Positions 45,421-55,694 of a stretch of 64,000 nt of DNA are shown here, one piece after another. Below the pieces are notes generated by a model that saw only the letters and a program-made list of their open reading frames with translations, made no database searches and was not told the origin of the DNA. This stretch comes from Shewanella sp. Arc9-LZ (GTDB lineage Bacteria > Pseudomonadota > Gammaproteobacteria > Enterobacterales > Shewanellaceae): contig NZ_CP048031.1 in assembly GCF_010092445.1 (NCBI RefSeq), positions 1,364,001 through 1,428,000 of the forward strand. Direction: 5' to 3'. A program made the translations under genes and the position numbers. The stretch's first letter is position 1; each line of letters opens with the position of its first letter.

Positions 45421-45913
45421 ACCGTTTTTTCATGTAAAAGCCGGTAAACGTTTGGCCACACTTTTGTTGATAGCTTGTTTGTTGCAAAACAAATCCCATA
45501 GCTTCAAACAACGGTTTAGATAAGTATGACGCATCAACACTGAGATAAGGATATGGTTGCTGAAGAGCCCAATGTTGTAAGTGTTTATAGAGTGCGCGGG
45601 CGATGCCTTGCTGCTGATAGTCGGGGTGAACGTATAAGCAGTCAATATACCCCTGGTGTTTAAAATGAGTTTCTAGACTAATAAAACCAGTGACCTGTTG
45701 GTTATCAAGTGCTAACCAGGCTTTATTTCGTTTGTATCGTAGTTGCCAAAATTTAGCCGAACGGGGCGCTGATGACCACGCATTGAGTTTTAAGGTCGGG
45801 TATCTTGGATGAATAATGCCTTGTACAGCCGTATGGTATAATTCACTTATTTGAGTTGCATAGGATGCAGAAAAATCAACGATTTGATGAGGTTGATTTA
45901 TTGAGTTTTTCAT
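45392..45913 (-). CDS. GNAT-family N-acetyltransferase
   Basis: 173 residues from ATG 45913 (a TTG upstream would add four). Acetyl-CoA binding site YVHPDYQQQGIARALYKHL with the R/Q-x-x-G-x-G/A pattern, plus IVDFSASYATQISELYH at the N-terminus and FEAMGFVLQQTSYQ near the end. Substrate unknown. The last ten residues RLIDSLLGRA are encoded by the mosaic repeat, so the original C-terminus was probably replaced. Confidence 0.85.
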   Translation of the reverse strand: MKNSINQPHQIVDFSASYATQISELYHTAVQGIIHPRYPTLKLNAWSSAPRSAKFWQLRYKRNKAWLALDNQQVTGFISLETHFKHQGYIDCLYVHPDYQQQGIARALYKHLQHWALQQPYPYLSVDASYLSKPLFEAMGFVLQQTSYQQKCGQTFTGFYMKKRLIDSLLGRA

Positions 45914-45970
45914 AAAAAAGACCAATCGATAAGATTGGCCAATTATGTAAGTTTTTTACGATAAAACGTA

Positions 45971-46273
45971 CTATTTTTTATTAATATTGCCAACAAACAT
46001 GATTTTATCAAAGGTTCTGTTTAGGCTTGAGCTTTTAAAGTCGCTCATCCACATTTGTTCAGACACTTCTACCTTATCGCCTTTAGCCACTTCAGTTTGC
46101 GGACCCGCAGCCCAATATGTTTTGTCAGCTTCTTTTAGTTGAACGTAGGTATAACCGCCACCATTCATGGTGTCGAGTACTTCGCCTTGATGCAAAGCAC
46201 CTTGTGCCCATACAGAAGAAACACCCATAGCCAAAGTGGCAGCGGCAGCAAATGCAATTAATTTAGCTTTCAT
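45971..46273 (-). CDS. NrfJ-like small periplasmic protein
   Basis: 100 residues with a signal peptide (LIAFAAAATLAMGVSSVWA). The mature part GEVLDTMNGGGYTYVQLKEA, DKTYWAAGPQTEVAKGDKVEV, then SLNRTFDKIMFVG, matches the small GEVxxTMxxGGYTY proteins annotated NrfJ-like. No cysteines or haem motif. Exact role not known. Single gene. Confidence 0.7.
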   Translation of the reverse strand: MKAKLIAFAAAATLAMGVSSVWAQGALHQGEVLDTMNGGGYTYVQLKEADKTYWAAGPQTEVAKGDKVEVSEQMWMSDFKSSSLNRTFDKIMFVGNINKK

Positions 46274-46447
46274 GTATGTATTCCTATTTTGCCAAAAATG
46301 ATAATTAATGAGGATTTTAATTCAACCTTTGAACTATTTAACCATCTCTGCTCATTATGGTCTGTGATCTACCGCGAATTATTGTCTTCTATCTGCTGTT
46401 AGGTGGTTTCTTTTAGGTATTGTCTTCTAAATATATGAAGTTGCCGT

Positions 46448-48184
46448 TTAATCGCGATGGCTAATGTAATGTACATTTGTAAACAGTTGTCCCGTAATGA
46501 GATGGCCATGTTGACTAACAAAATCGATGAAGGCTTCTGGCAGCGTTTGATTGCTCATCGGTTGCTGCCAGTGGGCATGCAATAACGCATCATAACCTTC
46601 CTTACCCGCTGCGGTATAAGAACTTGATACGCCAATATACAACTTATTAGATTCAAGAGTTTGCCATTGATCCTGCTTGTAGATATCAATTTGAGTGATC
46701 CGCTGGCCTTTAACTCGCTTACCATCATAGAAGTAGCGTAATCCATAGGGGTAGGGGAAACTGCCCGCACCTGTGCCGACAATACCATTATTGGTCGCGC
46801 TATTGATGGACGATTCTAAAGCTTCAATAATATGTTTACCCATAATTTGATACAAGGTTAGGGGTAATTCGAATGGCAAAATGCGGCCAATAACATCGGC
46901 AAGTGATAATTGCCCTTTATTGAGTGATTGCCTTACACCTCCCGCATTATGGAGTGCAAAATCGATATTTGGCTCAATATATTTAGCCGCTTTATACATG
47001 CTACGACTCACCCAAGGGGCTATTTCACTGCCATGAGGCAGCTGTTTGCTGGGCAACCTAGTGTGGACAAAGTTTCGAGGTATATGAGCCAGTATTTGGT
47101 TTTCTAGCGCATCTAATGATGGGCGGTATTGGCTGTGAATCACCTGATGAATAGCATCATCATGCTTAGCGTCTTTTATGCTTGGGTGATTGAACAACTG
47201 CTCGATTAAATCTGCGGCAATAGCACTATCGGCAGGCTGTCCGTCTTTAGTGCTGACATGAATATTGTCATCAAGCATAAAATAGTTATTACCGATAAGT
47301 TCGGTTACTTTGCCATTTGAATCAAAATTGATTTGAGCAATACCCAGCGTTTCTGCATATTTTCCGGCATGCAAAATAGGCGTTGAGTTTATGGTTTCTG
47401 CGTAAGGAATATCGCTTAAGCCAATGTTGCTCATATTACCTTGGAGAGTATGAGAATGTCCGCCGACAATTAGACTTATGCCGTCGACACAGGCAGCAAG
47501 TTCTTGGTCTTGGTCTAAACCTAGGTGGCTTAGTACAATAATATGATTAATGCCTTGCTGTTTCAGTTTTTGAACTGTTTTACGGGTAGTGTCGATAGCA
47601 TTAACAAAGTGGGTATCGGGATCCGGCCTAGCAATTAAATGCATTTGATCTAAGGTAATACCAATAATAGCCATTTGAATATCGTGAAATGGCTTTATCA
47701 ATACTTTTGCTGTCCCGGTACTGTCATCAAAGTCGTACAACATCGGGTGGCCGTATAATCGACCTGTTTTCTGCCTATCTTCTGCGCTTAAATCCATATT
47801 TCCGGCTAATACCGGAAAGTCGATACGGTTTAAAAAGGCCTGCACAGGGCTATTACCTGCATCGATTTCGTGATTACCCAACACCATGGCATCAGGTTTG
47901 AGTAAGTTAAGAAGGTGTGCATTGGCGGCACCTTGAAACTCTCTAAAATATAAAGTGCCCTGAAAGCTATCGCCGCCATGTAAAAATAGAAATGGAGTTT
48001 GCTCGGCTGCGGCTTGCTGCCTTGTTTGTTCAATTTGGTAACCTAAACGCGCATAGCCACCTGAATGGCCTTCAAGTGTATAAGTGCGTTGCTGGGCTGT
48101 CAGGCTAAACTGGACTGGACTAGGTTCGAAGTTAGAATGAGTGTCATTAATATGAGCTATAGATAAACGATAAATATGTGACAT
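46448..48184 (-). CDS. 5'-nucleotidase/UshA-family metallophosphatase
   Basis: 578 residues from ATG 48184, which has GAGGAAA upstream; a TTG further out would add four. Metallophosphoesterase domain: IAHINDTHSNF, LHGGDSFQGTLYF, MVLGNHEIDAGNS, VLSHLGLDQDQEL, GGHSHTLQG. C-terminal 5'-nucleotidase domain: NAGGVRQSLNKGQLSLADVI, LPFELPLTLYQIMG, and ESNKLYIGVSSSYTAAGKEGY. No signal peptide is seen, unlike UshA, so it is probably cytoplasmic. Substrate not certain. Confidence 0.88.
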   Translation of the reverse strand: MSHIYRLSIAHINDTHSNFEPSPVQFSLTAQQRTYTLEGHSGGYARLGYQIEQTRQQAAAEQTPFLFLHGGDSFQGTLYFREFQGAANAHLLNLLKPDAMVLGNHEIDAGNSPVQAFLNRIDFPVLAGNMDLSAEDRQKTGRLYGHPMLYDFDDSTGTAKVLIKPFHDIQMAIIGITLDQMHLIARPDPDTHFVNAIDTTRKTVQKLKQQGINHIIVLSHLGLDQDQELAACVDGISLIVGGHSHTLQGNMSNIGLSDIPYAETINSTPILHAGKYAETLGIAQINFDSNGKVTELIGNNYFMLDDNIHVSTKDGQPADSAIAADLIEQLFNHPSIKDAKHDDAIHQVIHSQYRPSLDALENQILAHIPRNFVHTRLPSKQLPHGSEIAPWVSRSMYKAAKYIEPNIDFALHNAGGVRQSLNKGQLSLADVIGRILPFELPLTLYQIMGKHIIEALESSINSATNNGIVGTGAGSFPYPYGLRYFYDGKRVKGQRITQIDIYKQDQWQTLESNKLYIGVSSSYTAAGKEGYDALLHAHWQQPMSNQTLPEAFIDFVSQHGHLITGQLFTNVHYISHRD

Positions 48185-48405
48185 TTTTTTCCTCAATATA
48201 ATGTCACCATCTTATACTAATTTAGCTAAACATGTCATCACTGCGCGTTGTTGTGATCTTTATATTGCAGCTCAAACAACGGAAATGATGGTACTAATTG
48301 GCTGGATATAGCCAATACAGTTTGTATTAAAAAATGCGACCAACAGAATGTTAATAATTGATTTTTTGATTATGTATCCGTGCGCAAGTGGCTTAATTAA
48401 CCAAG

Positions 48406-49488
48406 TTAATTATCATCGTATATAACTAACCCTTTATTCTTGATTCGTCGTTGCCACAGCTTACGCGCCAGAGCTTGCATGTTGGGAGCTAAATCCTTTG
48501 AATCAACGATTTCTAAACCAATTAAGGTTTCGATGATATCTTCAATTGTCACTATCCCTTCACTTGAGCCATATTCATCAACTACTAATGCCATTTTAGC
48601 ATTACGTTTTATCATTAATTGAAACAGTGGCAATACTCTTACGGAAGAGGGGACTACAAGTAACGTTTTTAAATGAGTACCAATTTCGGTATCTGGTGCT
48701 TGTCGAGACTGAAGGATAATGTCATTACGATTGACATAACCAATCACATTATCTCGGTCACCTTGGTAAATCGGAAAACGAGTAAACGGGCTCGACAAAT
48801 ATTGGTCGATAAATTGCGCATGAGTGATGTGAGTCGATAATTTAAATATTACCGTTCTGGGGGTCATGATGTCGCTGACGTGCATGTCTTTCATCGATAA
48901 CATTTGGGTTAAAATTTGTGATTCTTGTTCACTTAACTCACCACTGTCTTTACCCATTTTACTCATCGCGCCGAGCTCTTGACGAATGTATTGACCGTTA
49001 TTACCTTTGCCTAACAGATTGGTGACTTTTTGAGACATCCAAATTAAAGGCATGGTCATTTTTTCCATCCAGAATAGGCATACCGATACCGATGGCGCCA
49101 ATTTACGCCAATGATTAGCCCCTAATGTTTTAGGTATGATTTCTGAGAGGAACAAAATTAAAAAAGTTAGAACAGCAGAGAATACCCCAAGCATTTGACT
49201 ACCAAACACAATAGCCGCCTGTGCGCCAGCAATAGAAGCACCCATGGTATGTGAGATGGTATTTAGCGTTAGGATAGACACTAAAGGAGAGTCAATATTT
49301 TGCTTTTGCTTATCGAGCTGCGCAGCAATAAAGGGGTTAGTTTCTTTTAGGGTTGCGATATAACTTGGAGTGACAGATAAGAGAACTGCTTCAAAAATAC
49401 TACACAAAAAGGAAATCAAAATAGCAAAAGAAACAATCAATAAAAGGGTTAACATAGTGTGAGTAAAAACTTCCTCGTAGAAGGCCAT
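48406..49488 (-). CDS. CNNM/CorB-family transporter with CBS pair
   Basis: 360 residues. DUF21 (CNNM) transmembrane domain of about 170 residues (LTLLLIVSFAILISFLC, SEIIPKTLGANHWRK as family mark) followed by two CBS domains (MHVSDIMTPRTVIFKL, VVDEYGSSEGIVTIEDIIETLIGLEI). Lacks the C-terminal CorC_HlyC domain. Family members move Mg2+ (Na+/Mg2+ exchange) across the inner membrane. Diverges from rlmN. Confidence 0.88.
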   Translation of the reverse strand: MAFYEEVFTHTMLTLLLIVSFAILISFLCSIFEAVLLSVTPSYIATLKETNPFIAAQLDKQKQNIDSPLVSILTLNTISHTMGASIAGAQAAIVFGSQMLGVFSAVLTFLILFLSEIIPKTLGANHWRKLAPSVSVCLFWMEKMTMPLIWMSQKVTNLLGKGNNGQYIRQELGAMSKMGKDSGELSEQESQILTQMLSMKDMHVSDIMTPRTVIFKLSTHITHAQFIDQYLSSPFTRFPIYQGDRDNVIGYVNRNDIILQSRQAPDTEIGTHLKTLLVVPSSVRVLPLFQLMIKRNAKMALVVDEYGSSEGIVTIEDIIETLIGLEIVDSKDLAPNMQALARKLWQRRIKNKGLVIYDDN

Positions 49489-49602
49489 ATAGCCTGCAGT
49501 AATACTAACATATCACTAGATGCAGATATACTGGCTAAAACGTGATGCTAACTGTATAATTCGCCGCCCTGTTACAGGTTTTGGTGTTTTGAGGTTAGGC
49601 GA

Positions 49603-50724
49603 ATGAGTGTAAAGAAAATCAATTTATTAGATCTTGATCGTAAAGGACTACGGGCGTTGTTCAGTGAGATGGGCGAAAAACCGTTTCGTGCCGATCAGTT
49701 AATGAAGTGGGTTTATCACTTTGGTGTTACTGACTTTGAAGAAATGAACAACATAAACAAAGTGTTGCGTACCAAACTTGCAGCGAAGTGTGAAATTGTT
49801 GCGCCTGAAATTGCGAGTTTTCAAAAGTCGAATGATGGCACTATTAAATTTGCTATCAATGTTGGCCAAGGCCAAGAAGTTGAAACCGTATATATTCCTG
49901 AAGAAGACCGCGCGACCTTGTGTGTATCGTCACAAGTCGGCTGCGCTTTAGAATGTACCTTCTGCTCAACGGGCCAACAAGGTTTTAACCGTAATTTAAC
50001 GGTATCTGAAATTATTGGCCAAGTTTGGCGTGTATCGCAATTTTTAGGTTTCCATAAAGACACTGGCGATCGACCAATTTCTAACGTAGTGATGATGGGG
50101 ATGGGTGAGCCTTTGCTGAACCTTGCTAACGTGATCCCTGCGATGGATATTATGCTGGATGATTTTGGCTTTAGTTTATCTAAACGTCGAGTGACGTTAT
50201 CAACCTCTGGTGTAGTACCTGCACTTGATAAATTAGGTGACGCCATTGATGTCGCATTAGCGGTAAGTATTCACGCACCAAATGATGAACTGCGCGATGT
50301 GTTGGTTCCAGTTAATAAAAAATATCCATTACAAGAATTTTTAGCGGGTATTCGTCGTTATTTAGAAAAGTCTAATGCAAATCGCGGCCGCGTGACGGTT
50401 GAATATGTCATGCTTGATCATATTAATGACAGCACAGACCAAGCGCATGAACTTGCGATTCTAATGAAAGATACTCCATGTAAGATTAACTTAATTCCGT
50501 TTAACCCGTACCCTGGTTCTCCTTACGGTCGTTCATCTAACTCACGCATAGATCGTTTTTCTAAAGTGTTGATGGAACACGGCCTAACTGTGATTGTTCG
50601 TAAAACTCGTGGTGATGATATTGATGCTGCTTGTGGCCAACTAGCTGGCGATATTCGTGATAGAACAAAGCGTTTAGCAAAAAAACAAATGCAACAGAAT
50701 CAGATTTCAGTCACAATGGAATAA
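49603..50724 (+). CDS. rlmN: RlmN, 23S rRNA A2503 / tRNA A37 methyltransferase
   Basis: 373 residues, radical SAM. Cluster [18 protein letters not shown] motifs [10 protein letters not shown] and [13 protein letters not shown], and the C-terminal catalytic cysteine in [12 protein letters not shown]. Methylates C2 of A2503 in 23S rRNA and A37 in some tRNAs. First gene of a conserved run to der. Confidence 0.97.
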   Translation: MSVKKINLLDLDRKGLRALFSEMGEKPFRADQLMKWVYHFGVTDFEEMNNINKVLRTKLAAKCEIVAPEIASFQKSNDGTIKFAINVGQGQEVETVYIPEEDRATLCVSSQVGCALECTFCSTGQQGFNRNLTVSEIIGQVWRVSQFLGFHKDTGDRPISNVVMMGMGEPLLNLANVIPAMDIMLDDFGFSLSKRRVTLSTSGVVPALDKLGDAIDVALAVSIHAPNDELRDVLVPVNKKYPLQEFLAGIRRYLEKSNANRGRVTVEYVMLDHINDSTDQAHELAILMKDTPCKINLIPFNPYPGSPYGRSSNSRIDRFSKVLMEHGLTVIVRKTRGDDIDAACGQLAGDIRDRTKRLAKKQMQQNQISVTME

Positions 50725-50755
50725 CTCGTTGTTTGCATAGATAATAGGCTTATAA

Positions 50756-51541
50756 ATGAAGCACGGAATGCAAAAGGTTGTTCTGATTACTTTAGTGGCT
50801 TTGTCCGTCACTGCTTGTGTTACTGAGCGTACTTACAGTGGTACTGATACCCCTGTAGCAGAGCGTCGGTTTGATAAGCAGGGGGCCGCTAGAGAACGAA
50901 TGCAACTTGGGTTAACTTATCTAAATCGTGGAAATAGTGAACAAGCCAAGTACAATTTAAATAAAGCTGTTGAATATGCACCGAATATCAGTGAAGTTCA
51001 TATGGCAATGGCTTATTATTATCAAACAGTTGGTGATATAGAGCGAACAGAAGAGTCATATAAAAAAGCCATTAGCTTGAGTGATGTTACTGGTGATGCA
51101 CGGAATAACTTTGGGGTGTTTTTGTGTCAGCAAAATAATTTTGTTGAGTCTGAGAAAATGTTTCTTGCGGCGATTGAAACACCTAAATATACCCGTACCG
51201 CATCGAGTTATGAAAACTTAGGCGTATGCAGCCGTAAAGCCGGTGATAAAGAAAAAGCGCGACAGTATTTTAATATGGCGTTAAAGTATGATCAAAGACG
51301 TAAAGTAACGTTATTAGAATTAACCGAGTTAGCCATGGAAGATGCTGACTACGGCAATGCGCGCGAACAACTCGCAAGATACCATCGAGTTGCTAGCGAA
51401 TCAGCAGAAAGTTTAGCCTTAGGGATTAAGATTGAGCGGGCGGCGAATGATATAGAAGCCGTAAAACGATTTGGCATTTTACTTATTGCTAAGTTTCCTG
51501 CATCTCCACAAGCCAAAAATTATAGAGCTAACTTGAATTAA
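50756..51541 (+). CDS. pilW: PilW/PilF type IV pilus biogenesis lipoprotein
   Basis: 261 residues. Lipoprotein signal VVLITLVALSVTAC; then TPR repeats (LGLTYLNRGNSEQAKYNL, MAYYYQTVGDIERTEES, YENLGVCSRKAGDKEKA). Pilot protein for secretin PilQ assembly at the outer membrane. Downstream of rlmN by 31 bp; its stop overlaps the rodZ start by one base (TAATG). Confidence 0.92.
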   Translation: MKHGMQKVVLITLVALSVTACVTERTYSGTDTPVAERRFDKQGAARERMQLGLTYLNRGNSEQAKYNLNKAVEYAPNISEVHMAMAYYYQTVGDIERTEESYKKAISLSDVTGDARNNFGVFLCQQNNFVESEKMFLAAIETPKYTRTASSYENLGVCSRKAGDKEKARQYFNMALKYDQRRKVTLLELTELAMEDADYGNAREQLARYHRVASESAESLALGIKIERAANDIEAVKRFGILLIAKFPASPQAKNYRANLN

Positions 51542-52518
51542 TGACTAAAGAATTCGAAGTAGAACAAGACGTAGAAGAAACGTCATTGTTAAAGGATGTT
51601 GTTACTGCTGGCGCCATTTTAAAAGCGGCTCGCGAAGCAAAGGGACTCTCAATTGAGACCGTAGCAACCCAATTGCATTTACGTCCCAAGATTATCAATG
51701 ATCTTGAAAATGACATTTTTGTTAATATTGCCTCCACCACATATGTTAGAGGTTATATTAAAAATTATGCCCGTGTTGTGAGTGCTGACATTAACCAAAT
51801 TCAACAATGCTTAAGCCATCAGTTGCCTGAAATTGTTGCGCCTGCAATGCAAAGTTTTTCACGTAAAACGACTCATCAAGCTCGTAATAGTCGTCTTAAT
51901 TTAGTGACTTATCTTATCGTTGCCGTATTGATTGCCATGTTAGTGTTGTGGTGGGTACAGAAATCATCGTTACTAACCAATGTTGATTTATCGCAGCCTA
52001 CCGTTGAAGAGATTGCTGCTGAAAGCAACATGCCTGAACCGCAACAGATCATTCGAAGTGGCTCAGTGCAATCTACTGCTAATGATGTAGGTAACGAAGG
52101 CAATGATAGTGCAACAGATTCGGCTAACAAGGCAGCAATAGAAGCCGAAGATAAGCTGATTCAAACGGCACAAGATGCAGCCAGTACTGCACAACAATTA
52201 GCGGCTAGCAGCAGTGTTACAACTGCTAGTACTGAATCTTCATCAACAACCGACACCAGTTTAGCCAGTGGCGAAAGTGTGTTAACCATTGAGCTTACCG
52301 GTGATTGCTGGGTTAACGTGACTGATGCAAACGGCAAAGTGATGGTTGATGGCGTGAAGAATTCGGCACAACGAATTGAAGTTCGTGGAATAAAACCTTT
52401 TAAAGTGATTCTGGGTGCTCCTCAAGTAGCCAGCATCAGCCTCGATGGCAATAATGTCAGTTTAGCTGAGTTTGCCAACGGTCGAGTTGCAAGATTAACC
52501 CTGCCTAAAGCGTCATAA
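51541..52518 (+). CDS. rodZ: RodZ cytoskeletal protein
   Basis: 325 residues. Cytoplasmic HTH_25 ([20 protein letters not shown]), one transmembrane helix [19 protein letters not shown] (about 120-140), a Ser/Thr/Ala-rich periplasmic linker, and the DUF4115 C-terminal domain ([19 protein letters not shown]). Anchors MreB to the membrane for rod shape. Coupled to pilW. Confidence 0.95.
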   Translation: MTKEFEVEQDVEETSLLKDVVTAGAILKAAREAKGLSIETVATQLHLRPKIINDLENDIFVNIASTTYVRGYIKNYARVVSADINQIQQCLSHQLPEIVAPAMQSFSRKTTHQARNSRLNLVTYLIVAVLIAMLVLWWVQKSSLLTNVDLSQPTVEEIAAESNMPEPQQIIRSGSVQSTANDVGNEGNDSATDSANKAAIEAEDKLIQTAQDAASTAQQLAASSSVTTASTESSSTTDTSLASGESVLTIELTGDCWVNVTDANGKVMVDGVKNSAQRIEVRGIKPFKVILGAPQVASISLDGNNVSLAEFANGRVARLTLPKAS

Positions 52519-52549
52519 TGCTTTAGCAACAGCAGTAGAGCATATTTGC

Positions 52550-53665
52550 ATGTATAACGAATCCCCAATTATTCGCAGACCATCAACACGTATCTATGTG
52601 GGCAATGTCCCTATTGGTGATGGTGCACCGATTGCTGTTCAATCGATGACGAATACTAAAACTACCGATGTTGCGGCCACCGTGGCGCAAATTCTAGCAT
52701 TAGAAAAAGTGGGCGCTGATATTGTACGTATTTCAGTACCGACAATGGATGATGCTGAAGCCTTTAAAATTATCAAACAGTCTGTCAATGTGCCATTAGT
52801 GGCCGATATTCATTTCGATTATCGTATCGCGCTTAAAGTGGCCGAATACGGTGCAGATTGCCTGCGTATTAACCCAGGTAATATTGGTAATGAAGAACGC
52901 ATTCGCAGTGTGGTTGAGTGCGCCCGCGATAAAAACATTCCCATCCGTATCGGAGTGAATGGTGGCTCGCTTGAAAAAGACTTAATGGACAAATATCGTG
53001 AACCAACGCCTGAAGCATTATTTGAATCAGCGATGCGTCATGTGGATATTTTGGACCGTTTGAATTTTGATCAATTTAAAGTCAGCGTTAAAGCGTCAGA
53101 TGTATTCCTGGCTGTCGCATCATACCGTCTGCTGGCTAAACAAATTCGTCAACCGTTACATTTAGGTATTACCGAAGCCGGTGGGATGCGTGCGGGTTCA
53201 GTTAAATCAGCTGTCGGTTTAGGCATGTTATTAGCTGAAGGCATTGGTGATACTTTACGTATTTCGTTAGCGGCCGATCCGGTTGAAGAAATTAAAGTTG
53301 GTTTTGATATTTTAAAGTCGCTACGTATTCGTAGCCGTGGCATTAACTTTATTGCTTGTCCTTCTTGTTCGCGCCAAGAGTTTGATGTGATTAGTACCGT
53401 CAATGAACTCGAACGTCGTCTTGAGGACATTACCACTGCAATGGATGTGTCTATTATTGGTTGCGTAGTCAACGGTCCAGGTGAAGCGTTAGTGGCTGAT
53501 ATCGGCTTAACTGGCGGCCATGCTAAGAGCGGTTATTATGATGACGGAGTGCGTCAAAAAGAGCGCTTTGACAATAAAAATATTGTCGATGGTTTAGAAG
53601 CAAAAATCCGCGCTAAAGCCAGCATGATGGCTAATCGCATCGCGATAATCGATAAAACTGAATAA
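52550..53665 (+). CDS. ispG: IspG, 4-hydroxy-3-methylbut-2-enyl diphosphate synthase
   Basis: 371 residues, full length. Fe-S enzyme of the MEP isoprenoid pathway, converting MEcPP to HMBPP. Cysteine ligands in [13 protein letters not shown] and [15 protein letters not shown]-terminal TIM barrel with [15 protein letters not shown] and [14 protein letters not shown]. 31 bp after rodZ. Confidence 0.97.
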   Translation: MYNESPIIRRPSTRIYVGNVPIGDGAPIAVQSMTNTKTTDVAATVAQILALEKVGADIVRISVPTMDDAEAFKIIKQSVNVPLVADIHFDYRIALKVAEYGADCLRINPGNIGNEERIRSVVECARDKNIPIRIGVNGGSLEKDLMDKYREPTPEALFESAMRHVDILDRLNFDQFKVSVKASDVFLAVASYRLLAKQIRQPLHLGITEAGGMRAGSVKSAVGLGMLLAEGIGDTLRISLAADPVEEIKVGFDILKSLRIRSRGINFIACPSCSRQEFDVISTVNELERRLEDITTAMDVSIIGCVVNGPGEALVADIGLTGGHAKSGYYDDGVRQKERFDNKNIVDGLEAKIRAKASMMANRIAIIDKTE

Positions 53666-53760
53666 TCTTAATCCTGTGCATGGCAACCAAGAGTTGCCGA
53701 TGTTGAGGGTATATTTACATTTTATTAGCGCAAGCTAATCAAGAAGTGGACACGTTAACA

Positions 53761-55035
53761 GTGGCAAAGCAAATCCAAGCTATTCGTGGAATGAATGATA
53801 TTCTGCCTACTCAAAGTCCTTTATGGCAAAAAGTCGAAGCTGTATTGCGCTCATCAGTTAGTGCATTTGGATACAGTGAAATTCGTACTCCTATTGTAGA
53901 AAGTACCGATCTTTTTAAACGCTCTATTGGTGAAGTGACCGATATTGTTGAAAAGGAAATGTACACCTTTGAAGATCGTAACAGTGACAGCTTAACCTTA
54001 CGCCCTGAAGGCACAGCCTCAACAGTGCGTGCGGGTAACGAACATGGTCTGCTTTACAATCAAGAACAACGTTTATGGTATATGGGACCCATGTTTCGCC
54101 ATGAGCGCCCGCAAAAAGGTCGTTACCGTCAATTCCACCAGTTTGGCGTTGAAGTTTACGGCATTGCTAGCGCCGATATTGATGCTGAAGTATTAATGTT
54201 ATCTGCCCGTTTATGGGACTTGTTAGGCATTAAAGAACACGTGGCACTTGAGCTTAATACTTTAGGCGATCCGGCTGAACGTGCAGCTTACCGTGATGCC
54301 TTAATTGCATTCTTAGAGCAGCACAAAGACAAGTTAGATGAAGATAGTCAACGTCGCATGTATTCCAATCCATTGCGAGTGCTAGACAGTAAAGATCAGC
54401 AAGTGCAGGCTCTTTTAGCTGATGCTCCCGCATTGATGGACTATCTTGGTGAAGAGACCAAGACACATTTTTCAACTTTATGTGAACTCTTAGACGCTGT
54501 TGGTATCCAATACACCATTAATCCGCGTTTAGTCCGTGGTTTAGATTATTATAACCGCACTGTATTTGAATGGGTTACCACTAGCCTGGGCTCTCAAGGT
54601 ACAGTATTGGCGGGTGGGCGCTATGACGGCTTAGTCGGCCAACTTGGTGGTAAAGATACCCCAGCTGTTGGTTTTGCAATGGGCCTTGAGCGTATTGTAC
54701 TATTGCTTGAAACACTTGAGTTAACCAGTGATATTGCCCCAGAAGTTGACGTTTATGTCACTGCAATGGGTGAAAATTGCGTCGTTGAAGCCATTAAAGT
54801 GGCTCAAGAGTTGCGTCAACAGTTACCAACACTTAAAGTCATGAGCCATTGCGGTGGTGGCAACTTTAAAAAGCAAATGAAACGTGCCGATAAAAGTGGT
54901 GCTCAGTTTGCGTTAATTATTGGTGAAAACGAAATGGCTAATAGCCAAGTCGCTATTAAACCGCTAAGAACAAACGATGAACAACAATTGGTTACGCGTA
55001 GTGAACTCGTAGCTAAAATTGCAGAACTGATTTAA
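53761..55035 (+). CDS. hisS: Histidyl-tRNA synthetase
   Basis: 424 residues. Class II synthetase: [30 protein letters not shown], histidine A motif [13 protein letters not shown] and [15 protein letters not shown] choose GTG 53761 ([13 protein letters not shown]) by family match; GTG 53746 in frame would add five residues and neither has a good ribosome site. Charges tRNA-His. Confidence 0.96.
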   Translation: MAKQIQAIRGMNDILPTQSPLWQKVEAVLRSSVSAFGYSEIRTPIVESTDLFKRSIGEVTDIVEKEMYTFEDRNSDSLTLRPEGTASTVRAGNEHGLLYNQEQRLWYMGPMFRHERPQKGRYRQFHQFGVEVYGIASADIDAEVLMLSARLWDLLGIKEHVALELNTLGDPAERAAYRDALIAFLEQHKDKLDEDSQRRMYSNPLRVLDSKDQQVQALLADAPALMDYLGEETKTHFSTLCELLDAVGIQYTINPRLVRGLDYYNRTVFEWVTTSLGSQGTVLAGGRYDGLVGQLGGKDTPAVGFAMGLERIVLLLETLELTSDIAPEVDVYVTAMGENCVVEAIKVAQELRQQLPTLKVMSHCGGGNFKKQMKRADKSGAQFALIIGENEMANSQVAIKPLRTNDEQQLVTRSELVAKIAELI

Positions 55036-55061
55036 GAACAGATTTTAAAGGGGAAGTGCAA

Positions 55062-55682
55062 GTGGAAATTTATAGCACAGAAGAACAACAAGTAGATGCT
55101 ATCAAGCAGTTCTGGAAAGATTATGGTACCTCAATTATTGTGGGTGCCGTAGTAGGCCTTGGCGGTCTATATGGTTGGAACGAATATTCAGACATGAAAG
55201 TGACGGCGGCTGAAGAAGCTTCAGAGTCGTTTCAGTCTATCGTGACACAGTCGGCTAACCCTGCTGCGTTATTGGTTCAGGCAGAAAGCTTTGCATCAGA
55301 ACATGATCAGCAAGGTTATCAAGCATTGCTTGAATTGATGGTAGCAAAGTCAGCGGTTGAAGCGGGTGATTTAGCTAAAGCTGAAGCCTCATTTACTAAG
55401 ATAATTGCTGCCCAACCAGGTTCTGGTTTGGGTATGGTAGCGATGATTCGTTTAGCACGTATTCAAGCAGAACAAAACAATATAGGCATGGCGTTAGCGA
55501 CGTTAGATCAAGTGACTGATAAAGCATTTGCTTCACAACGTGAAGAATTGAAAGGCGACTTTTTAGTGCGTCAAGGTGATTTGGATAAAGCCAAATCAGC
55601 TTATCAAACAGCAGTGGATAATGGTGGCGCATTAGCCAGTCCAGCGCTGACCATGAAATTAGACAATCTAAACAAGGCATAA
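55062..55682 (+). CDS. yfgM: YfgM, inner-membrane SecYEG-associated protein
   Basis: 206 residues from GTG 55062 (MEIYSTEEQQVDAIKQFW), preceded by AAGGGGAAG. One transmembrane segment (TSIIVGAVVGLGGLYGW) and periplasmic TPR-like helices. Associates with PpiD at the translocon. Between hisS and bamB, its conserved place. Confidence 0.93.
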   Translation: MEIYSTEEQQVDAIKQFWKDYGTSIIVGAVVGLGGLYGWNEYSDMKVTAAEEASESFQSIVTQSANPAALLVQAESFASEHDQQGYQALLELMVAKSAVEAGDLAKAEASFTKIIAAQPGSGLGMVAMIRLARIQAEQNNIGMALATLDQVTDKAFASQREELKGDFLVRQGDLDKAKSAYQTAVDNGGALASPALTMKLDNLNKA

Positions 55683-55694
55683 GGAATTTAGCCG

